Assembly: GCA_004295105.1 (NCBI GenBank)
Contig: SHNC01000268.1
Span: 1 to 54,020 of the forward strand
DNA: 54,020 bases
From: Betaproteobacteria bacterium
GTDB lineage: Bacteria; Pseudomonadota; Gammaproteobacteria; Burkholderiales; Rhodocyclaceae
Reading direction: 5' to 3'
Shown: positions 1 to 8,289 of the stretch, in pieces
How positions within the stretch are numbered: position 1 is the first letter of the stretch
Layout of the letters: each line of letters opens with the position of its first letter
Position numbers and translations under genes: made by a program
Notes under the pieces: generated by a model
Told to the model about the DNA's origin: nothing
Seen by the model: the letters and a program-made list of their open reading frames with translations, nothing else
The model's database searches: none

Positions 1-63
1 TTCGGGATCCGCGAAGTCTGTCGTACCGTCGGCGCCGGCGTCGTCGCCAAGATCATCGAGTAA
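1..63 (+). CDS. tuf: Elongation factor Tu, C-terminal 20 residues (5' partial)
   Basis: The first 63 bases read in frame 1 as 20 residues ending VGAGVVAKIIE and a TAA stop, which is the C-terminus of EF-Tu domain 3. EF-Tu carries aminoacyl-tRNA to the ribosome. The position just before rpsJ is the usual place for tufA in the str-S10 cluster. Only the tail is in the window. The first residues read FGIREVCRTVG, whereas EF-Tu is almost always FAIREGGRTVG here, so three residues differ (A to G, GG to VC). This may be real or may be base errors at a contig edge, because duplicated tuf genes often break assemblies. Confidence 0.93.
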   Translation, partial: FGIREVCRTVGAGVVAKIIE

Positions 64-71
64 CACTCGCC

Positions 72-117
72 GGCGGCGGAATCCCAGGATGCCGCCGCCT
101 CGCTCTTTTCGCTCTTT
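72..117 (+). terminator. Terminator-like hairpin between tuf and rpsJ
   Basis: GGCGGCGG (72-79) pairs perfectly with CCGCCGCC (92-99) around a 12-nt loop and is followed by a T-rich stretch with runs of three and four T (100-117). It could end or attenuate tuf transcripts before rpsJ. The 66-bp tuf-rpsJ gap leaves no room for a long E. coli-type S10 leader. Confidence 0.5.
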
Positions 118-129
118 GGAACTCATATC

Positions 130-441
130 ATGCAGAACCAGAAAATCCGCATCCGCCTCAAGGCCTTCGACTATCGCCTGATCGATCAGTCCGCTCTGGA
201 GATCGTCGACACCGCCAAGCGTACCGGCGCCGTCGTGCGTGGCCCGGTGCCGCTGCCGACGCGTATCGAGCGCTTCGACCTGCTGCGTTCGCCGCACGTC
301 AACAAGGCGTCTCGCGACCAGATGGAGATCCGCACCCATCAACGCCTGATGGACATCATCGATCCGACCGACAAGACGGTCGACGCGCTGATGAAGCTGG
401 ATCTGCCGGCGGGTGTGGATGTCGAGATCAAGCTCCAGTAA
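130..441 (+). CDS. rpsJ: 30S ribosomal protein S10 (NusE)
   Basis: The 103-residue product has the same length as E. coli S10 and its typical opening ([19 protein letters not shown]). S10 sits in the 30S head and also works as NusE, the partner of NusB and NusG in antitermination and transcription-translation coupling. The ATG at 130 has only a weak upstream purine patch (GGAA). It is separated from rplC by a 113-bp gap containing a promoter, so it may be transcribed mainly with tuf rather than with the rest of the S10 operon. Confidence 0.97.
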   Translation: MQNQKIRIRLKAFDYRLIDQSALEIVDTAKRTGAVVRGPVPLPTRIERFDLLRSPHVNKASRDQMEIRTHQRLMDIIDPTDKTVDALMKLDLPAGVDVEIKLQ

Positions 442-450
442 GCGGCTTGC

Positions 451-489
451 TTGCGGATTCTTGAAAGAGGCCGGTATAATCCGGCCTTT
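451..489 (+). promoter_or_regulatory. Promoter of the rplC operon embedded in a hairpin
   Basis: TTGCGG (451-456), an 18-bp spacer and a perfect TATAAT (475-480) form a sigma70-type promoter. The TATAAT is exactly the loop of an inverted repeat: GGCCGG (469-474) and CCGGCC (481-486), extendable to about 9 bp with one G-T pair (466-489). T-rich sequence follows the stem, so the same DNA can act as a terminator for rpsJ transcripts and as a start for rplC. Confidence 0.6.
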
Positions 490-519
490 GTGCCTTTTGG
501 CGCATTAATCAGTGTGACC

Positions 520-539
520 CCCGGTCAATCGCAACCGGG
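520..539 (+). other. Leader hairpin before rplC
   Basis: CCCGGT (520-525) pairs with ACCGGG (534-539) in the presumed rplC leader, just upstream of the CAGGAG ribosome site. It could stabilise the leader or be a feedback target of a product of the operon. No family match is claimed. Confidence 0.35.
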
Positions 540-554
540 ATTCAGGAGAAAAAA

Positions 555-1193
555 ATGAGTCTAGGCCTTGTTGGGCGCAAGGTCGGCATGACTCGCATCT
601 TCGCCGAGGATGGCAGGTCCATTCCGGTGACGGTGCTTGACGTGTCCGACAATCGCGTTTCCCAGATCAAGACCCCTGATACCGACGGTTATTCCGCGGT
701 TCAGGTGGCATTCGGCAAGCGCCGTGCCAGCCGTATCACCAAAGCCGTCGCGGGGCATCTCGCCAAGGCTGCGGTCGAGCCGGCACGCGGTCTGAAGGAA
801 TTCCGCGTCGAAGCCGAGCAGCTTGCATCGCTCAAGGCGGGCGACGTGGTCGGTGCCGACATCTTCCAGGTGGGTCAGAAGGTTGACGTCACTGGCGTGA
901 CCATCGGCAAGGGCTTTTCTGGCCCGATCAAGCGTCACAACTTCTCGTCGAACCGTGCCTCGCACGGTAACTCGATTTCCCACAACTCCCCGGGTTCCAT
1001 CGGTATGGCGCAGGATCCGGGTCGAGTCTTCCCGGGCAAGCGCATGGCCGGCCAATACGGCAACGTGCAGCGTACGACCCAGGGCCTGGAAATCGTTCGT
1101 GTCGATTCCGAGCGTCAGTTGCTGCTGGTCAAGGGTGCTGTGCCGGGGTCCAAGGGTGGCGACGTCGTCGTCCGTCCGGCGATCAAGGCGTAA
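555..1193 (+). CDS. rplC: 50S ribosomal protein L3
   Basis: The 212-residue product (E. coli L3 is 209) begins with the conserved [12 protein letters not shown] block. The central extension that reaches toward the peptidyl transferase centre is present. It contains Gln153 in AQDPG, which aligns with the Gln150 that PrmB methylates in E. coli. L3 is an early assembly protein of the 23S rRNA 3' domain. The ATG at 555 follows CAGGAG plus an A-run. It is the first gene after the hairpin promoter and lies 14 bp from rplD. Confidence 0.97.
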   Translation: MSLGLVGRKVGMTRIFAEDGRSIPVTVLDVSDNRVSQIKTPDTDGYSAVQVAFGKRRASRITKAVAGHLAKAAVEPARGLKEFRVEAEQLASLKAGDVVGADIFQVGQKVDVTGVTIGKGFSGPIKRHNFSSNRASHGNSISHNSPGSIGMAQDPGRVFPGKRMAGQYGNVQRTTQGLEIVRVDSERQLLLVKGAVPGSKGGDVVVRPAIKA

Positions 1194-1207
1194 GGAGCAA
1201 GCCCGCA

Positions 1208-1828
1208 ATGGAACTGAAACTCTTGAATGATCAGGGGCAGGCCGCGTCGACGCTGCAGGCGTCGGACGCGCTGTTTGGCCGTGAGTACAACGAAGCGCTG
1301 GTGCATCAGGTCGTCACCGCCTATCTGGCGAACGCACGGTCGGGCAACCGGAAGCAGAAGGGTCGCTCGGAAATCGCCAAGTCTACCCGCAAGCCGTTCC
1401 GTCAGAAGGGTACGGGTAACGCTCGTGCCGGTATGGCGTCGAGCCCGCTGTGGCGCGGGGGTGGCAAGATCTTCCCGAACACGCCCGACGAGAATTTCTC
1501 GCAGAAGGTGAACCGCAAGATGTACCGCGCGGGTGTTGCGGCGATCCTGTCGCAACTGGCTCGCGAAGACCGTCTGGCGGTGGTGGATAGCTTCAGCGTC
1601 GAGGCGCCGAAGACCCGCCTGTTGTCGCAGAAGCTGAAGGGTATGGGTCTGGATTCGGTTCTCGTCATCACCGACGAAATCGATGAAAACCTGTTCCTGT
1701 CCTCGCGCAATCTGCACCAGGTCCTGGTGCTCGAGGTTCAGGAGGCCGATCCGGTGTCGCTGGTTCGCTTCCCGAAGGTCATCGTCACCAAGGGGGCGCT
1801 GGCGAAGATGGAGGAGGTGTGGCAATGA
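1208..1828 (+). CDS. rplD: 50S ribosomal protein L4
   Basis: The 206-residue product carries the long internal loop rich in Arg, Lys and Gly (around residues 45-95, including [11 protein letters not shown]) that lines the peptide exit tunnel. In E. coli L4 also represses the S10 operon by acting on its leader, but the leader here is short and differently built, so that control cannot be assumed. The start at 1208 has an AAGGAG-type site (1192-1197). The stop overlaps the rplW start by four bases (ATGA), pointing to translational coupling. Confidence 0.97.
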   Translation: MELKLLNDQGQAASTLQASDALFGREYNEALVHQVVTAYLANARSGNRKQKGRSEIAKSTRKPFRQKGTGNARAGMASSPLWRGGGKIFPNTPDENFSQKVNRKMYRAGVAAILSQLAREDRLAVVDSFSVEAPKTRLLSQKLKGMGLDSVLVITDEIDENLFLSSRNLHQVLVLEVQEADPVSLVRFPKVIVTKGALAKMEEVWQ

Positions 1829-2130
1829 GCGCAATCAGTCAGGAACGTCTGCTGCAGGTGCTGCTCGCCCCGCAGGTCTCGGAGAAGGCGACCTACATCG
1901 CCGACAAGAACGAGCAGGTCGTCTTCAAGGTCGCATCCGACGCCACCAAGCCAGAGGTGAAGGCGGCGGTCGAAGCGCTCTTCAAGGTGCAGGTCGAGTC
2001 GGTGAACGTCGCGAACGTGAAGGGGAAGTCCAAGCGTTTCGGCAAGATGATGGGGCGCCGCAAGAACTGGAAGAAGGCTTTCGTCAGCCTGAAGCCCGGC
2101 CAGGAAATCAACTTTGCGGCTGGGGAGTGA
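1825..2130 (+). CDS. rplW: 50S ribosomal protein L23
   Basis: L23 lies at the tunnel exit and docks trigger factor and SRP. I chose the ATG at 1825 (101 residues, [10 protein letters not shown]) because GAGGAG (1811-1816) lies eight bases upstream and the ATGA overlap with rplD is typical. A GTG six bases earlier (1819) would add two residues but sits almost on the ribosome site. The [20 protein letters not shown] stretch is the rRNA-binding tip of the family. Confidence 0.96.
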   Translation: MSAISQERLLQVLLAPQVSEKATYIADKNEQVVFKVASDATKPEVKAAVEALFKVQVESVNVANVKGKSKRFGKMMGRRKNWKKAFVSLKPGQEINFAAGE

Positions 2131-2136
2131 TAAGTC

Positions 2137-2964
2137 ATGGCACTGGTAAAACTCAAGCCTACCTCCGCCGGCCGTCGCGGCATGGTGAAGGTCGTCAATC
2201 CGGATCTGCACAAGGGACGCCCCTTTGCCGGCCTGGTTGAAAAGAAGTCCAAGAATGCGGGCCGAAACAACAACGGCCGTATCACGATGCGGCACCAAGG
2301 TGGTGGTCACAAGCACCACTATCGGCTTATCGACTTCCGTCGCACGAAGGATGGCATTCCGGCCAAGGTCGAGCGCATCGAATACGACCCGAACCGTTCG
2401 GCGAACATTGCGCTGCTGTGCTACGCGGACGGCGAGCGCAGCTACATCATCGCTCCGCGCGGCGTTGAGGTCGGTCAGCAACTGATCAGCGGCGCGGAGG
2501 CGCCGATCAAGGCCGGCAACACCCTGCCGATACGTAACATTCCGGTCGGTTCGACGATTCATTGCGTCGAGATGACCCCGGGGAAGGGCGCGCAGCTCGC
2601 CCGCGCAGCGGGCACCTCGGTCCAGTTGCTTGCGCGTGAGGGTGTGTACGCCCAGCTTCGCCTGCGTTCCGGCGAGATCCGTCGTGTGCACGTCGAGTGT
2701 CGCGCGACCATCGGTGAAGTCGGCAACGAGGAGCATGGTCTGCGCAAGATCGGCAAGGCCGGCGCGAACCGCTGGCGCGGCATCCGCCCGACCGTTCGTG
2801 GTGTGGCGATGAACCCGGTCGATCACCCGCACGGCGGTGGCGAGGGCCGCACCGGCGAAGCACGTGAGCCCGTGAGCCCGTGGGGCACGCCGGCCAAGGG
2901 TTATCGTACGCGCAGCAACAAGCGCACCGATGGCATGATCGTGCAGCGTCGTCACAAGCGTTAA
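2137..2964 (+). CDS. rplB: 50S ribosomal protein L2
   Basis: The 275-residue product (E. coli 273) has the OB-fold region, the SH3-like region and the signature [14 protein letters not shown] near residue 225-240. This includes the His equivalent to E. coli His229, which is needed for peptidyl transfer activity. L2 also helps join the subunits. The basic tail ([16 protein letters not shown]) is complete. It lies six bp after rplW and ten bp before rpsS. Confidence 0.98.
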   Translation: MALVKLKPTSAGRRGMVKVVNPDLHKGRPFAGLVEKKSKNAGRNNNGRITMRHQGGGHKHHYRLIDFRRTKDGIPAKVERIEYDPNRSANIALLCYADGERSYIIAPRGVEVGQQLISGAEAPIKAGNTLPIRNIPVGSTIHCVEMTPGKGAQLARAAGTSVQLLAREGVYAQLRLRSGEIRRVHVECRATIGEVGNEEHGLRKIGKAGANRWRGIRPTVRGVAMNPVDHPHGGGEGRTGEAREPVSPWGTPAKGYRTRSNKRTDGMIVQRRHKR

Positions 2965-2974
2965 GGGGTAACAG

Positions 2975-3250
2975 ATGGCACGTTCTATCAAGAAAGGCCC
3001 GTTCGTCGACGCGCACCTCCTGAAGAGGATCGACGCCGCGCGGGCAAGCAACGACAAGCGTCCGATCAAGACTTGGTCGCGTCGTTCCACGGTTCTGCCG
3101 GATTTCGTCGGCCTGACGATCGCAGTGCACAACGGCAAGCAGCACATCCCGGTGTACGTGACGGAAAACATGGTCGGACACAAGCTGGGCGAGTTCGCGC
3201 TGACGCGGACCTTCAAGGGCCACGCCGCCAGCAAGAAGGCGAAGCGCTAA
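2975..3250 (+). CDS. rpsS: 30S ribosomal protein S19
   Basis: The 91-residue product (E. coli 92) starts [17 protein letters not shown], as is usual for S19. It forms a complex with S13 in the 30S head and contacts tRNA and the B1 bridges. The conserved [16 protein letters not shown] block is present near residues 68-83. The ATG at 2975 follows AAGGGG. Intergenic spacing of ten bp on both sides fits one transcript with rplB and rplV. Confidence 0.97.
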   Translation: MARSIKKGPFVDAHLLKRIDAARASNDKRPIKTWSRRSTVLPDFVGLTIAVHNGKQHIPVYVTENMVGHKLGEFALTRTFKGHAASKKAKR

Positions 3251-3259
3251 GAGGACGAC

Positions 3260-3589
3260 ATGGAAACCAAAGCAATTCTCCGTGGTGTTCGCCTGTCGGC
3301 TCAAAAGGGCCGTCTGGTTGCCGACCTCGTGCGCGGCAAGCCGGTCGAGCAGGCGCTCAACATCCTGACGTTCTCGCCGAAGAAGGGCGCACAGATCATC
3401 CGCAAGGTGCTGCTGTCGGCCATCGCCAACGCTGAGCACAACGACGGTGCCGATATCGACGCGCTGAAGGTCAAGACCATTCACGTCGAGGAAGGCATGA
3501 CGCTGAAGCGCTTCACGGCGCGTGCGAAGGGTCGCGGCAACCGCATCCTCAAGCCGACCTGCCACGTCTACGTGACGGTTGGCGAGTAA
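3260..3589 (+). CDS. rplV: 50S ribosomal protein L22
   Basis: The 109-residue product (E. coli 110) has the globular part and then the long beta hairpin (residues about 78-98, ending [18 protein letters not shown]). The hairpin reaches into the exit tunnel and is where macrolide-resistance changes arise in other bacteria. No deletion in the hairpin is visible. The ATG at 3260 follows GAGGAC and the gene is nine bp from rpsC. Confidence 0.97.
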   Translation: METKAILRGVRLSAQKGRLVADLVRGKPVEQALNILTFSPKKGAQIIRKVLLSAIANAEHNDGADIDALKVKTIHVEEGMTLKRFTARAKGRGNRILKPTCHVYVTVGE

Positions 3590-3598
3590 GGAGTAGAT

Positions 3599-4366
3599 AT
3601 GGGTCAGAAAATTCATCCCACCGGCTTCCGGCTCGCCGTCACGCGTGACTGGGGTTCCCGCTGGTTCGCATCCAGCCACGACTATGCCGGCATGCTGCAC
3701 GAAGACCTGAAGGTGCGCGACTATCTGAAGAAGCGCCTCGCGCACGCTTCGGTCGGCCGTGTGGTCATCGAGCGGCCGGCCAAGAACGCGCGCGTGACGC
3801 TGTACAGTGCTCGTCCGGGTGTGGTCATCGGCAAGAAGGGCGAGGACATCGAGGCGCTGAAGCGTGACCTGCAGAAGATCGTCGGCGTTCCGGTCCATGT
3901 GAACATCGAGGAAGTGCGCAAGCCGGAGATCGATGCCAAGCTGATCGCCGATTCGATCGCCCAGCAGCTCGAGAAGCGCATCATGTTCCGTCGTGCGATG
4001 AAGCGTGCGATGCAGAACGCGATGCGCCTGGGTGCCCAGGGCATCAAGATCATGAGCTCCGGTCGCCTGAACGGCGCGGAGATCGCCCGCACCGAGTGGT
4101 ACCGTGAAGGACGTGTGCCCCTGCACACCCTGCGCGCCAACATCGATTACGGTGTGTCCGAAGCCAAGACCACCTACGGCGTCATTGGCATCAAGGTGTG
4201 GGTTTTCAAGGGCGAGATGCTGGGTCGCAACGAGCAGCCCGTCGCGGCCGAGCCGGAAGCTGAAGCTCGTCGTGGTCGCCGCGGTGCGCCGCGTGATGGC
4301 GAAGGTCGTCCGGGTCGCCGCCCGGCTCGTCGTGATGGCCGGCAAGAAGAAAGCAGGAGTGAATGA
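3599..4366 (+). CDS. rpsC: 30S ribosomal protein S3 with long Arg-rich tail
   Basis: S3 is at the mRNA entry channel and has helicase activity with S4 and S5. The type-2 KH domain with the GxxG-like IGKKGE loop lies around residues 75-85. At 255 residues it is longer than E. coli S3 (233). The extra part is a low-complexity tail after about residue 215, rich in Arg, Gly, Glu and Pro, probably disordered and able to bind RNA. Such tails occur in betaproteobacterial S3. The stop overlaps the rplP start (TGATG). Confidence 0.97.
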   Translation: MGQKIHPTGFRLAVTRDWGSRWFASSHDYAGMLHEDLKVRDYLKKRLAHASVGRVVIERPAKNARVTLYSARPGVVIGKKGEDIEALKRDLQKIVGVPVHVNIEEVRKPEIDAKLIADSIAQQLEKRIMFRRAMKRAMQNAMRLGAQGIKIMSSGRLNGAEIARTEWYREGRVPLHTLRANIDYGVSEAKTTYGVIGIKVWVFKGEMLGRNEQPVAAEPEAEARRGRRGAPRDGEGRPGRRPARRDGRQEESRSE

Positions 4367-4782
4367 TGCTGCAGCCGACTAGAAGGAAGTATCGTAAGGA
4401 GCAGAAAGGCCGCAACACCGGCGTGGCGACACGGGGTGCCAAGGTCAGCTTCGGCGAATACGGGCTGAAGGCGATCGGACGAGGCCGTCTGACGGCGCGC
4501 CAGATCGAGTCGGCGCGTCGTGCGATGACTCGTCACATCAAGCGCGGCGGCCGCATCTGGATCCGCATCTTCCCGGACAAGCCGATCTCGAAGAAGCCGG
4601 CTGAAGTCCGTATGGGTAACGGCAAGGGTAACCCCGAGTACTGGGTCGCCGAGATCCAGCCTGGCAAGGTGCTCTATGAAATGGACGGCGTCGATGAAGC
4701 GCTGGCCCGTGAGGCATTCCGGCTCGCCGCTGCGAAGCTGCCGATCGAGACCGTGTTCGTCACCCGCATGATTGGGGCTTGA
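4366..4782 (+). CDS. rplP: 50S ribosomal protein L16
   Basis: I placed the start at the second of two adjacent ATGs (4366), giving 138 residues beginning [16 protein letters not shown], the conserved L16 N-terminus. AGGAG at 4355-4359 is spaced better for it than for the ATG at 4363. L16 shapes the A-site finger region and is needed late in 50S assembly. The VRMGNGKGN block contains the Arg equivalent to E. coli Arg81, which is hydroxylated by YcfD in that species. Confidence 0.96.
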   Translation: MLQPTRRKYRKEQKGRNTGVATRGAKVSFGEYGLKAIGRGRLTARQIESARRAMTRHIKRGGRIWIRIFPDKPISKKPAEVRMGNGKGNPEYWVAEIQPGKVLYEMDGVDEALAREAFRLAAAKLPIETVFVTRMIGA

Positions 4783-4784
4783 GA

Positions 4785-4979
4785 ATGAAAGCGAGTGAAC
4801 TCCGCGCCAAGAGCGCAAGTGAATTGAACCAGGAGTTGCTCGAGCTGCTGAAGGCGCAGTTTTCGCTGCGCATGCAACATGCGACTCAGCAACTCGGCAA
4901 CACGAGTCAGATCGGGAAGGTGCGCCGCGACATCGCGCGCGTACGCACTGTCCTGCGCGAGAAGGCGGGTCAGCAATGA
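4785..4979 (+). CDS. rpmC: 50S ribosomal protein L29
   Basis: The 64-residue helical-hairpin protein beside L23 at the tunnel exit starts [14 protein letters not shown] at ATG 4785. A TTG two codons upstream would only add Met-Arg and is unlikely. The conserved LFSLRMQ-like block appears here as [14 protein letters not shown], followed by [14 protein letters not shown]. It starts two bases after the rplP stop and overlaps rpsQ by four bases. Confidence 0.95.
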   Translation: MKASELRAKSASELNQELLELLKAQFSLRMQHATQQLGNTSQIGKVRRDIARVRTVLREKAGQQ

Positions 4980-5248
4980 GCGAGCAGCAAGTCGAAAAGG
5001 TTCGCCGCGCCCTGGTCGGGCGTGTGGTGAGCGACAAGATGCAGAAGACGGTGACCGTTCTGGTCGAGAGCCGGGTCAAGCACCCGCTCTACGGAAAGAT
5101 CATCACCCGCTCTGCCAAGTATCACGCCCATGTCGAGGAAGGCGTTGCTGCCGAAGGCGATCTGGTCGAGATTGAGGAGTGCCGCCCGATTTCCCGCACC
5201 AAGACCTGGCGTGTGGCCAAGGTGCTCGAGAAGGCGAGAGTGATCTGA
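4976..5248 (+). CDS. rpsQ: 30S ribosomal protein S17
   Basis: The 90-residue OB-fold protein of the 30S body binds 16S helices 7 and 11. The family core [14 protein letters not shown] lies at about residues 14-27, and [11 protein letters not shown] and the [13 protein letters not shown] block follow. The ATGA overlap with rpmC suggests translational coupling. It is the last gene before a hairpin with a T-tract, so it probably ends the first ribosomal transcription unit here. Confidence 0.97.
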   Translation: MSEQQVEKVRRALVGRVVSDKMQKTVTVLVESRVKHPLYGKIITRSAKYHAHVEEGVAAEGDLVEIEECRPISRTKTWRVAKVLEKARVI

Positions 5249-5276
5249 GTCAGCGAGCAGCAGTTGTTGCGTAAAA

Positions 5277-5314
5277 CAGCTTGGCGCCAACACGCCAGGC
5301 TGTTATACTTTTTT
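5277..5314 (+). terminator. Intrinsic terminator after rpsQ
   Basis: CAGCTTGGCG (5277-5286) pairs with CGCCAGGCTG (5293-5302), ten pairs with one G-T, around the loop CCAACA. TTATAC and a run of six T (5309-5314) follow. It is shaped like a Rho-independent terminator and overlaps the promoter of rplN. Confidence 0.6.
5281..5309 (+). promoter_or_regulatory. Promoter of the spc-type operon (rplN onward)
   Basis: TTGGCG (5281-5286), a 17-bp spacer and TATACT (5304-5309) make a sigma70-like promoter whose -35 box lies in the left arm of the rpsQ terminator and whose -10 box lies in its T-tract. Transcription would start near 5316 with an 84-nt leader to rplN. Confidence 0.55.
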
Positions 5315-5399
5315 CTCTTTGCTCCGGTGCTCGCTGGGGCATCCTGCCCTGACGGGTTCCAAGACTGACCGCAATGCGGGAGAAGTTGGAGATAAATTC

Positions 5400-5768
5400 A
5401 TGATTCAAATGCAGTCCAGGCTGGACGTGGCCGACAACACCGGCGCGCGCTCGGTGATGTGCATCAAGGTCCTGGGTGGTTCCAAGCGTCGGTACGCCGG
5501 CATTGGCGACATCATCAAGGTTTCCGTCAAGGATGCTGCGCCGCGTGGCCGTGTCAAGAAGGGCGATGTCTATAACGCCGTGGTGGTGCGTACCGCCAAA
5601 GGTGTTCGGCGTCCCGACGGTTCGCTGGTCAAGTTCGACAACAATGCGGCCGTGCTCCTGAATAACAAGCTCGAGCCGATCGGCACCCGTATCTTCGGGC
5701 CGGTTACGCGTGAGCTGCGCACCGAGCGATTCATGAAGATCGTCTCGCTCGCGCCGGAAGTGCTCTGA
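5400..5768 (+). CDS. rplN: 50S ribosomal protein L14
   Basis: The ATG at 5400 gives exactly 122 residues, the standard L14 length, starting [17 protein letters not shown]. The open frame continues upstream to 5319 but that part is non-conserved leader and covers the promoter. L14 is at the subunit interface (bridges B5 and B8) and is the target of the silencing factor RsfS. GGGAGAAGTTGGAG upstream supplies the ribosome site. It is the first gene of the second ribosomal unit. Confidence 0.97.
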   Translation: MIQMQSRLDVADNTGARSVMCIKVLGGSKRRYAGIGDIIKVSVKDAAPRGRVKKGDVYNAVVVRTAKGVRRPDGSLVKFDNNAAVLLNNKLEPIGTRIFGPVTRELRTERFMKIVSLAPEVL

Positions 5769-5780
5769 GGAGTCGCTGAG

Positions 5781-6098
5781 ATGAACAAGATCCGCAAGGG
5801 TGATGAGGTTGTGGTGCTGACGGGCAAGGATCGCGGTCGCCGCGGCACCGTCCTGCGCCGTGTCGATGACGATCTTGTCGTCGTCGAAGGGGTGAATCGG
5901 GTCAAGAAGCACGTGCGCCCGAATCCGCTCAAGGGTGAAGTTGGTGGCATCGTCGAGAAGGAGATGCCGATCCAGGTCTCGAATGTCGCGCTGTTCAATC
6001 CCGCCACGCAGAAGGCCGATCGCGTCGGGATCAAGGTGCTTGAGGACGGGCGGAAGGTCCGCTTCTTCAAGTCGAACGGCGAGCTGGTGAATGCCTAA
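5781..6098 (+). CDS. rplX: 50S ribosomal protein L24
   Basis: The 105-residue product (E. coli 104) opens with a KOW motif ([19 protein letters not shown], residues 5-23). L24 starts 50S assembly at the 23S 5' end and lies near the tunnel exit. The stop is inside the AAGGAG ribosome site of rplE, so the two are probably coupled. Basic blocks KKHVRPNP and [11 protein letters not shown]-like [11 protein letters not shown] are present. Confidence 0.97.
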   Translation: MNKIRKGDEVVVLTGKDRGRRGTVLRRVDDDLVVVEGVNRVKKHVRPNPLKGEVGGIVEKEMPIQVSNVALFNPATQKADRVGIKVLEDGRKVRFFKSNGELVNA

Positions 6099-6107
6099 GG
6101 AGTGACG

Positions 6108-6647
6108 ATGGCTCGCTTGCAACAGTTTTACAAGGACACCGTCTCGCCTGAGCTGCAGCAGCGTTTCGGTTACAAGTCGGTGATGGAAGTGCCGCGCATC
6201 ACGAAGATCACCCTGAATATGGGTGTCGGTGAGGCGGTTGGCGACAAGAAGGTGCTTGAGCACGCGATCGGCGACATGACCAAGATTGCGGGGCAGAAGC
6301 CGGTGGCGACGAAGGCAAAGAAGTCGATCGCAGGCTTCAAGATCCGCGACGGTTACCCGATCGGCTGCATGGTAACGCTGCGCGGGCCGCGCATGTTCGA
6401 GTTCCTGGATCGCCTGGTGACGATCGCGCTGCCTCGCGTGCGCGACTTCCGCGGTATCGCGTCCAAGGGTTTCGATGGCCGTGGCAACTACAACCTCGGC
6501 GTCAAAGAGCAGATCATCTTTCCGGAAATCGAGTACGACAAGATCGATGCGCTGCGCGGAATGAACATCAGCATCACGACGACGGCGAAGACCGACGAGG
6601 AATGCCGTGCGCTCCTCGCTGCGTTCAAGTTCCCGTTCAAGAATTGA
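6108..6647 (+). CDS. rplE: 50S ribosomal protein L5
   Basis: The ATG at 6108 gives 179 residues, the family length, starting [10 protein letters not shown]. An in-frame GTG at 6102 lies inside the ribosome site AAGGAG (6097-6102) and is rejected. L5 binds 5S rRNA and forms bridge B1b with S13. The blocks [23 protein letters not shown] and [10 protein letters not shown] are all intact. Confidence 0.97.
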   Translation: MARLQQFYKDTVSPELQQRFGYKSVMEVPRITKITLNMGVGEAVGDKKVLEHAIGDMTKIAGQKPVATKAKKSIAGFKIRDGYPIGCMVTLRGPRMFEFLDRLVTIALPRVRDFRGIASKGFDGRGNYNLGVKEQIIFPEIEYDKIDALRGMNISITTTAKTDEECRALLAAFKFPFKN

Positions 6648-6654
6648 GGGTGAT

Positions 6655-6960
6655 ATGGCAAAACTGGCTCTGATCAATCGCGAAGAGAAGCGTGCGAAGC
6701 TGGTGGCAAAGTTCGCTGCCAAGCGTGCTGCGCTCGTCGCGCAGGTCAATGACACCAAGTTGTCCGACGAAGAACGCATGGCTGCCCGCCTCGCGCTGCA
6801 ACAACTGCCGCGCAACGCCAATCCCACGCGCCAGCGCAACCGTTGCGCCCTGACCGGGCGTCCGCGCGGTGTGTTCCGCAAATTCGGTCTGTGCCGCAAC
6901 AAGCTGCGCGAGATCGCGTTCCGTGGCGAAGTGCCCGGCATGACCAAGGCGAGCTGGTAA
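6655..6960 (+). CDS. rpsN: 30S ribosomal protein S14 (long, zinc-free form)
   Basis: The ATG at 6655 gives 101 residues starting [13 protein letters not shown]. The frame is open further upstream inside rplE, but that part is non-homologous. This is the long C-minus form: the zinc ribbon cysteine pairs of the 61-residue type are absent and only two isolated Cys remain. S14 is a late-binding protein of the 30S head. GAGGGTGAT provides the ribosome site. Note that S4 and L36 in this cluster keep zinc-ribbon cysteines. Confidence 0.97.
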   Translation: MAKLALINREEKRAKLVAKFAAKRAALVAQVNDTKLSDEERMAARLALQQLPRNANPTRQRNRCALTGRPRGVFRKFGLCRNKLREIAFRGEVPGMTKASW

Positions 6961-6973
6961 GGAGAATCTGAAG

Positions 6974-7369
6974 ATGAGTATGTCCGATCCGATCGCCGAC
7001 ATGCTGACGCGCATCCGCAACGGCCAGCAGGCACAGAAGGCGAGCGTGAGCATGCCCTCGTCGAAGCTGAAGGTGGCAATTGCGAAAGTGCTGCAGGAAG
7101 AAGGTTATATCGATGGTTTCTCGGTGCGCGAAGAGGCGGGCAAGGCTGCTCTCGACGTGGCGCTGAAGTATTACGCCGGGCGTCCGGTCATCGAGCGCAT
7201 CGAGCGTGTCAGCCGTCCCGGGCTGCGCGTGTACAAGGGTAGTGACGATCTGCCGCGTGTGATGAACGGCCTCGGTGTCGCGATTGTGTCGACGCCTCGC
7301 GGCGTGATGACTGACCGTGCCGCACGTGCCAGTCGCGTCGGTGGCGAAGTTCTCTGCCTCGTGGCCTAA
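6974..7369 (+). CDS. rpsH: 30S ribosomal protein S8
   Basis: The 131-residue product starts [16 protein letters not shown] and ends GGEVLCLVA, both family signatures. S8 is a primary binder of 16S helix 21 and in E. coli represses the spc operon through a helix-21 mimic near rplE. I did not identify a convincing mimic here by eye. GGAGAATCTGAAG precedes the ATG at 6974. Confidence 0.97.
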   Translation: MSMSDPIADMLTRIRNGQQAQKASVSMPSSKLKVAIAKVLQEEGYIDGFSVREEAGKAALDVALKYYAGRPVIERIERVSRPGLRVYKGSDDLPRVMNGLGVAIVSTPRGVMTDRAARASRVGGEVLCLVA

Positions 7370-7378
7370 GGGGGTGCA

Positions 7379-7912
7379 ATGTCTCGTGTAGCTAAGAATC
7401 CGGTTGCGATCCCCGCTGGTGTCGAAGTGTCCATTTCGGCCGCCGAGATCGCCATCAAGGGCCCGCTCGGTACGCTCCGGCAGGCGCTGAACACGGCCGT
7501 TGTCGTCGAACGCGAAGGTGATGCGCTGCTGTGCAAAGCGCGCGATGGTGCGCCCAATGCTAACGCTCTGTCCGGTACGACTCGTGCGCTCGTCAACAAC
7601 ATGGTGACAGGGGTGACCAAGGGCTTCGAGCGCAAGCTCACTCTGGTTGGCGTCGGTTACCGTGCGCAGGCACAGGGCGACAAGCTGAACCTTTCGCTGG
7701 GCTTCTCGCATCCGGTGGTGCACCAGATGCCGGCCGGCGTGAAGGTGGAGACCCCGACCCAGACCGAGATCGTGATCAAGGGCATCGACAAGCAGCAAGT
7801 CGGCCAGGTCGCTGCCGAGGTGAGGGCCTACCGCGCTCCCGAGCCCTACAAGGGCAAGGGCGTCCGTTACTCGGACGAAGTGGTGGTGCTCAAGGAAACC
7901 AAGAAGAAGTAA
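7379..7912 (+). CDS. rplF: 50S ribosomal protein L6
   Basis: The 177-residue product starts [15 protein letters not shown] and carries the two tandem alpha-beta repeats of L6, with the C-terminal [14 protein letters not shown] signature at about residues 152-165. L6 lies near the sarcin-ricin loop, where elongation factors dock. The gene starts nine bp after rpsH and the tail KETKKK is typical. Confidence 0.97.
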   Translation: MSRVAKNPVAIPAGVEVSISAAEIAIKGPLGTLRQALNTAVVVEREGDALLCKARDGAPNANALSGTTRALVNNMVTGVTKGFERKLTLVGVGYRAQAQGDKLNLSLGFSHPVVHQMPAGVKVETPTQTEIVIKGIDKQQVGQVAAEVRAYRAPEPYKGKGVRYSDEVVVLKETKKK

Positions 7913-7923
7913 GGCGGTTCGTC

Positions 7924-8277
7924 ATGAACAAGAAAGAAACTCGTCTTCGCCGCGCGCGCAAAACCCGCGCCAAGCTTGCGGAGCTCAAGGCGGTACGCCT
8001 TGCCGTGTTCCGTTCCAACTGCCACATCTATGCCCAGGTGATCTCGGGTTGCGGCTCGCGCGTGCTGGCCGCAGCGTCGACGGTCGAGCCGGAAGTGCGT
8101 GCCTCGCTGCCGAATGGCGGCAACGTGGCGGCTGCCCAGGCCGTCGGCAAGCTGATCGCCGAACGCGCGAAGGCAGCCGGCATCGAGACGGTCGCATTCG
8201 ATCGTTCCGGTTTCCTGTATCACGGTCGCGTGAAGGCGCTGGCCGAGGCCGCCCGTGAAGGCGGTCTTAAGTTCTAA
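7924..8277 (+). CDS. rplR: 50S ribosomal protein L18
   Basis: The 117-residue 5S rRNA binder has a basic N-terminus ([15 protein letters not shown]) and the conserved [10 protein letters not shown] and [25 protein letters not shown] blocks described over residues 38-47 and 92-116. It works with L5 in the 5S particle of the central protuberance. It begins 11 bp after rplF and ends 12 bp before rpsE. Confidence 0.97.
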   Translation: MNKKETRLRRARKTRAKLAELKAVRLAVFRSNCHIYAQVISGCGSRVLAAASTVEPEVRASLPNGGNVAAAQAVGKLIAERAKAAGIETVAFDRSGFLYHGRVKALAEAAREGGLKF

Positions 8278-8289
8278 GCGAGGATTCGA

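Noticed and set aside
64-129. An E. coli-type S10 leader with an L4 target upstream of rpsJ
   Set aside because: Only 66 bp separate tuf from rpsJ and they hold a simple terminator-like hairpin.
1738-3234. A 498-codon minus-strand frame across rplD-rpsS
   Set aside because: It is antisense to highly conserved ribosomal genes with well-placed ribosome sites, so it is not a gene.
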